Below, one piece after another: positions 61,324 through 64,000 of a DNA stretch of 64,000 nucleotides (position 1 is its first letter; each line of letters opens with the position of its first letter). The translations under genes and the position numbers were made by a program. The stretch is taken from NCBI GenBank assembly GCA_020850595.1, contig JADZEK010000062.1:1-64000 (forward strand), read 5' to 3'. Under the pieces are notes generated by a model. That model saw only the letters and a list, made by a program, of their open reading frames with translations. It was not told where the DNA came from and did not search any database. The stretch comes from Anaerolineales bacterium (GTDB lineage: Bacteria; Chloroflexota; Anaerolineae; Anaerolineales; UBA6663).

Positions 61324-62688
61324 CTACACACGCAGGCCGCAGCGCGGGCAAAACTTGGCGTTGGCCGGAATGCTCCGGCGGCAGTGCGGGCAGGGCTGTG
61401 CGCCGCCCAACTGCGCGGCGCAGCGCTGACAGTAAATCTCGCCGCCGGGGTTGGGCTGCTGGCAGTTGCGGCACACCACCAGGGCGGGCGCGGTCGGGGC
61501 CGTGTTGCTCAGTGAGATGTTGAGCTGCCGCATGAGCTTTTGCAGCCGGTCGGAGAGGTGGATTGGGGCGCCGGGCGCGGACGGCGGCTTGACGGCGGAC
61601 GCGGGTTGGGTGGCCCCGCTGGGAGACGGGATGGCCGCGGCCTGTGACTGTGCCGCCGCGTCGAGCGCCTCGCATTCGGGGCAGCGCGGCAAATGCTTGC
61701 CGTACAGGTGGCCGCGCTTGCACGTGACCAGCGCCTTCTCGGCCGCGCCCAGCGCGGTTTCCCATTCTTCCGGCGTGGGGCGCGCGCTGGGGCGGCTGTG
61801 GCCGTCCACGAAGCAGCGGCGCACCAGCGCCACCAGGTCGGGGTGCAGCGTGTCGAGCGCGGGCGCGTTGCGCGGCGGGGTCAGCGGCAGCCCGCGCTGG
61901 CGCGCGTAGGGCCACTGCCCATCGCGGATGCGGTCCTCCACCGGCGGCGGGTCGCCCGCGGCCAGCCACTGCGCGCGGAAGGGATGATTGCCTTCCAGCA
62001 GCAACTGAAAGATGAGCACCGCCAGGCCAAAGCGGTCGTGCTCCGGCTGGCGCGGCACCTCGGCAAAGGTGCGGCCCTGCAACTCGGGCGGCGTGTACTC
62101 GGCCTTGCCCACCGGGCAGGGGTGCAGCACCGGCTTGGCCCCCTCCCGCCGCCGCACCTGAAACGAGTCGGCGTCAATGAGCGTGACCAGCGCCGACGGT
62201 GTGACCATGACGTTGCTCTCGTTGAGGTCGCCGACCACGTAGTCGCGCTCGTGCAGCGCGCCCAGCGCCGCCGCCAGGTTGCGGGCGGTGCGGTGCAAGT
62301 AGCGTCGGTTGAAGCTGGGTAAGGTTTTGGCCCGCTGGCGGGGGTTGAAGACTTGCAGCAGCGGCACGGCGTTGGCGACGTAGGCCATGGTGTAGCCCAC
62401 GAGCGCGCCGTGGACGTCGTAGAGCAGGTCGGTGGGCCAGGCGAGGGAGGCGTGCCCAAGCGAGCGCGTGGCTTCGTCGGAGGGGTCGTGCGGCGGGTTG
62501 GCCTGCATCCAGGCCAGCTTGAGGTCGTAGCCGTCGCGCGGCCGGCCGTGGTAGAGCTTGGCCAGCTTGAGCGGCTGGTCGGGGAGCTGGTAGACCGCCG
62601 CCTCCCCGCCCCGCCCGACCTCGGCCCCCAGCGCCAGCGGCCGGCGCGCGGCGTCGTAGACCGTGGCGCCGGTGGTCAGGGCGCTCAT
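61324..62688 (-). CDS. TerY-P triad Ser/Thr kinase with C-terminal zinc ribbons
   Basis: The 454-residue protein has a kinase domain (about residues 18-310). The Gly loop is 'GRGGEAAVY' (residues 25-33), the catalytic loop is 'VVGDLNESNV' (Asp154, Asn159) in place of HRDxxxxN, and the metal loop is 'LIDADSF' (Asp172/Asp174) in place of DFG. Two or three zinc ribbons follow (Cys pairs near residues 325-345 and 405-452). This arrangement is the kinase of the TerY-P triad described in comparative genomics of Ter stress systems. Its ATG overlaps the phosphatase stop by 4 nt. Substrates unknown. Confidence 0.87.
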   Translation of the reverse strand: MSALTTGATVYDAARRPLALGAEVGRGGEAAVYQLPDQPLKLAKLYHGRPRDGYDLKLAWMQANPPHDPSDEATRSLGHASLAWPTDLLYDVHGALVGYTMAYVANAVPLLQVFNPRQRAKTLPSFNRRYLHRTARNLAAALGALHERDYVVGDLNESNVMVTPSALVTLIDADSFQVRRREGAKPVLHPCPVGKAEYTPPELQGRTFAEVPRQPEHDRFGLAVLIFQLLLEGNHPFRAQWLAAGDPPPVEDRIRDGQWPYARQRGLPLTPPRNAPALDTLHPDLVALVRRCFVDGHSRPSARPTPEEWETALGAAEKALVTCKRGHLYGKHLPRCPECEALDAAAQSQAAAIPSPSGATQPASAVKPPSAPGAPIHLSDRLQKLMRQLNISLSNTAPTAPALVVCRNCQQPNPGGEIYCQRCAAQLGGAQPCPHCRRSIPANAKFCPRCGLRV

Positions 62689-63476
62689 GCGGGCGCGGCG
62701 GAGGGCGGCCAGCGCACCGCCAGCACCAGGGTCTTGTCGTCGTCGGTGCGGGCGCTCACCCGGTCTGAGTTGAGGAAATCGGCCAGTTGATCGTTGGCCT
62801 GGTGGTCGTGGGGGGCGGCGTGGGCGAAGCTAACCAGCGGGTTGAAGAAGGGCGCGTGCGGCGTCACGCTCGGCACGTCGAGCACCAGGCGCAGCAGGCC
62901 ATCGGTCATCACCGCCAGCGACTCAATGCCCTCGGCGTAGACGCTGACGGCCACGTGGCTGACCGCCTGGGGCTGAACCAGGAAGTAGGTTTCATTGGCG
63001 TACTCGCCCCGCTGCGGCGCGGCGGCCACGAACCATTCGCCCGGGCCGGTGGCGGCCACCGCCAGGCCGTCGCCCAACTGGGCCACGACCAGCAGGTCGG
63101 CCGAGAGCGCGGCGCACAGCAGGGTGCAGGCATATTCGCGCGCGTTTGCGCCGGTCTGGGCCGCCCGGTCGAGCACAGCTTGGCGCGCCTGGGCGTAGAC
63201 GCTCTCGAAGATCAGCCGCCAGATCTGCTCGCCGCTCGGCCAGCCTAGCTGTACGGCCTCGACCAGCGCGGCCAGCGCCGTGTCGGCCGCCAGCCGCGCG
63301 CCCTCGTCCGAGTAGGCCGAGGAACCCGCGCCGTCGGCCACCACCAGCAGCGCGCCGTCGCCCAACACGCGGTAGGCGTGGGCATCCTGGCAAGGCTTGT
63401 CGGCGCGGCGATGGGCCGTGCCGACGACCGACGCGCCCAGCACGCGCCACCCAGCGAAGAGCAGCGGGGCCGCCAC
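62685..63476 (-). CDS. PP2C-type protein phosphatase of the TerY-P triad
   Basis: A 263-residue PP2C-family phosphatase with metal-binding Asp31 ('CQDAHAY'), Asp48-Gly49 ('VVADGAGSS'), a 'LGDG' strand, 'AVMTDGLL' and C-terminal 'TDDDKTLVLA'. It likely reverses the phosphorylation made by the adjacent kinase. GTG start at 63476, 6 nt after the von Willebrand gene stop, and ATGA overlap with the kinase: the three are one unit. Confidence 0.9.
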   Translation of the reverse strand: MAAPLLFAGWRVLGASVVGTAHRRADKPCQDAHAYRVLGDGALLVVADGAGSSAYSDEGARLAADTALAALVEAVQLGWPSGEQIWRLIFESVYAQARQAVLDRAAQTGANAREYACTLLCAALSADLLVVAQLGDGLAVAATGPGEWFVAAAPQRGEYANETYFLVQPQAVSHVAVSVYAEGIESLAVMTDGLLRLVLDVPSVTPHAPFFNPLVSFAHAAPHDHQANDQLADFLNSDRVSARTDDDKTLVLAVRWPPSAAPA

Positions 63477-63482
63477 GGCCGC

Positions 63483-64000
63483 CTAGGTGTCCACCTGCGC
63501 CCAGCCCACCGGCGGCAGCGGGGCTTGCTCGCCCGGCTTGCTGTGGGCTACGACCGAGAGGCTCTTGCTCAACCACTGGAACAGCTCACTGAAGGCCAGG
63601 CCCTTGAGGCGCAGCGGCGGGCGCGTGCCCGAAAACTGGGCCAGGATTTTCAAGTCGGCCCCCTCCACGCCCACGGCGAAGAAGATGACGCCCTTGCGCG
63701 CTTCTTCCTCGCGCAGCGCCAGCGCGGCCGACTGCCACTCGTCGGTCGGCTTGCCGTCGGTCATCAGGAACATCCACGGGCGGAAGTAGTCAATGCCGTT
63801 GAGCTTGTAGGTCTCTTTGCGGTCGCGCAGGAGCTGCAAGCCCTGGCGCACCGCCGCGCCCAGAGGCGTGTCGCCGGCGGAGGTGAGGATGGGCGGCGCG
63901 AAGTTGTCGCCGGTGACGAACGGCTGGCCGGGATCGAAGGGGGTCTGGTTGGGCGCGGCGGCGCGCACATCCACCGGGCGCACCAGCCCGCCAAACGGCA
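63483..64000 (-). CDS. TerY-like von Willebrand A protein (partial, cut by window edge)
   Basis: At least 172 residues are visible and the frame continues past the right edge. The readable part includes 'GGLVRPVDV' at the edge, 'FMLMTDGKPTDEW' (the TerY-type MIDAS-adjacent strand) and 'VIFFAVGVEGADLKILAQFS'. The N-terminal DxSxS MIDAS half lies outside the window. A GTG at 63983 is not the true start. With the phosphatase and kinase it completes the TerY-P triad. Confidence 0.88.
   Translation of the reverse strand, partial: PFGGLVRPVDVRAAAPNQTPFDPGQPFVTGDNFAPPILTSAGDTPLGAAVRQGLQLLRDRKETYKLNGIDYFRPWMFLMTDGKPTDEWQSAALALREEEARKGVIFFAVGVEGADLKILAQFSGTRPPLRLKGLAFSELFQWLSKSLSVVAHSKPGEQAPLPPVGWAQVDT

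Noticed and set aside
1..64000. CRISPR arrays, tRNA or rRNA genes, insertion sequences
   Set aside because: No regularly spaced repeats, cloverleaf-like or rRNA-like stretches, or transposase/integrase coding sequences were recognised.

Overview
The window is a high-GC bacterial chromosome segment that reads most naturally as Chloroflexota (Anaerolineae/Caldilineae-like). This assignment is an inference. It rests on Thr/Pro lipoprotein linkers, secreted proteins built from beta-sandwich repeats, a subtilase ending in a short aromatic-Pro-hydrophobic-basic tail, a very large GAF-stacked diguanylate cyclase, and dense glycosyltransferase clusters with weak Shine-Dalgarno signals. No tRNA, rRNA, CRISPR array, transposase or integrase was seen.

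Region 1 (1-36.7 kb) is a cell-surface and exopolysaccharide zone. A repeat-rich non-coding start and a strong terminator are followed by a secreted repeat protein (334-1758) and a small lipoprotein (2065-2529). A minus-strand operon (8240 to 2540) encodes glycosyltransferase, methyltransferase, flippase, polysaccharide pyruvyl transferase and glycosyltransferase. A 1,524-residue secreted subtilase (8598-13172) has a strong promoter and a structured leader. A plus-strand trio (13296-17237) encodes a GT-C membrane protein, a GT4 and a GT2. A second minus-strand block (29960 to 17325) carries a membrane-anchored protein, a Wzt-type ABC ATPase, an NAD-dependent epimerase, five glycosyltransferase genes (one a 899-residue fusion whose C-terminal half has a free-standing paralogue three genes away) and a secreted beta-sandwich protein translationally coupled to the last transferase. 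A nine-GAF diguanylate cyclase (30045-35801) and a methyltransferase close this region.

Region 2 (36.9-54.7 kb) is the most interesting part: about 15 minus-strand genes, many overlapping by 4 nt, that look like one catabolic operon for an imported nitrogen heterocycle or ureide. It has an NMT1/THI5-type ABC importer, N-carbamoyl-beta-alanine amidohydrolase, a three-subunit molybdenum hydroxylase whose large subunit is split from the other two, an amidase-signature hydrolase, FdrA, DUF1116 and DUF2877 (homologues of the three E. coli oxamate carbamoyltransferase subunits), a metal-dependent cyclic-amide hydrolase, a dihydropyrimidinase/hydantoinase and a beta-alanine-type aminotransferase. 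The set suggests that ring oxidation and opening yield a ureido or carbamoyl intermediate. Its carbamoyl group could be hydrolysed, or transferred to phosphate as carbamoyl phosphate. Dihydropyrimidine dehydrogenase and carbamate kinase are not in the window.

Region 3 (54.9-64 kb) starts with a 38-residue membrane peptide gene. A five-gene minus-strand operon (60370 to 55246) encodes an M55 D-aminopeptidase, a Gfo/Idh-fold protein lacking the usual EKP lysine, a fold-type II PLP enzyme, an MFS transporter and an unknown protein. The window ends with a TerY-P phosphorylation triad (von Willebrand A protein, PP2C phosphatase, zinc-ribbon kinase) and an associated zinc-ribbon membrane protein; the von Willebrand gene runs off the right edge.
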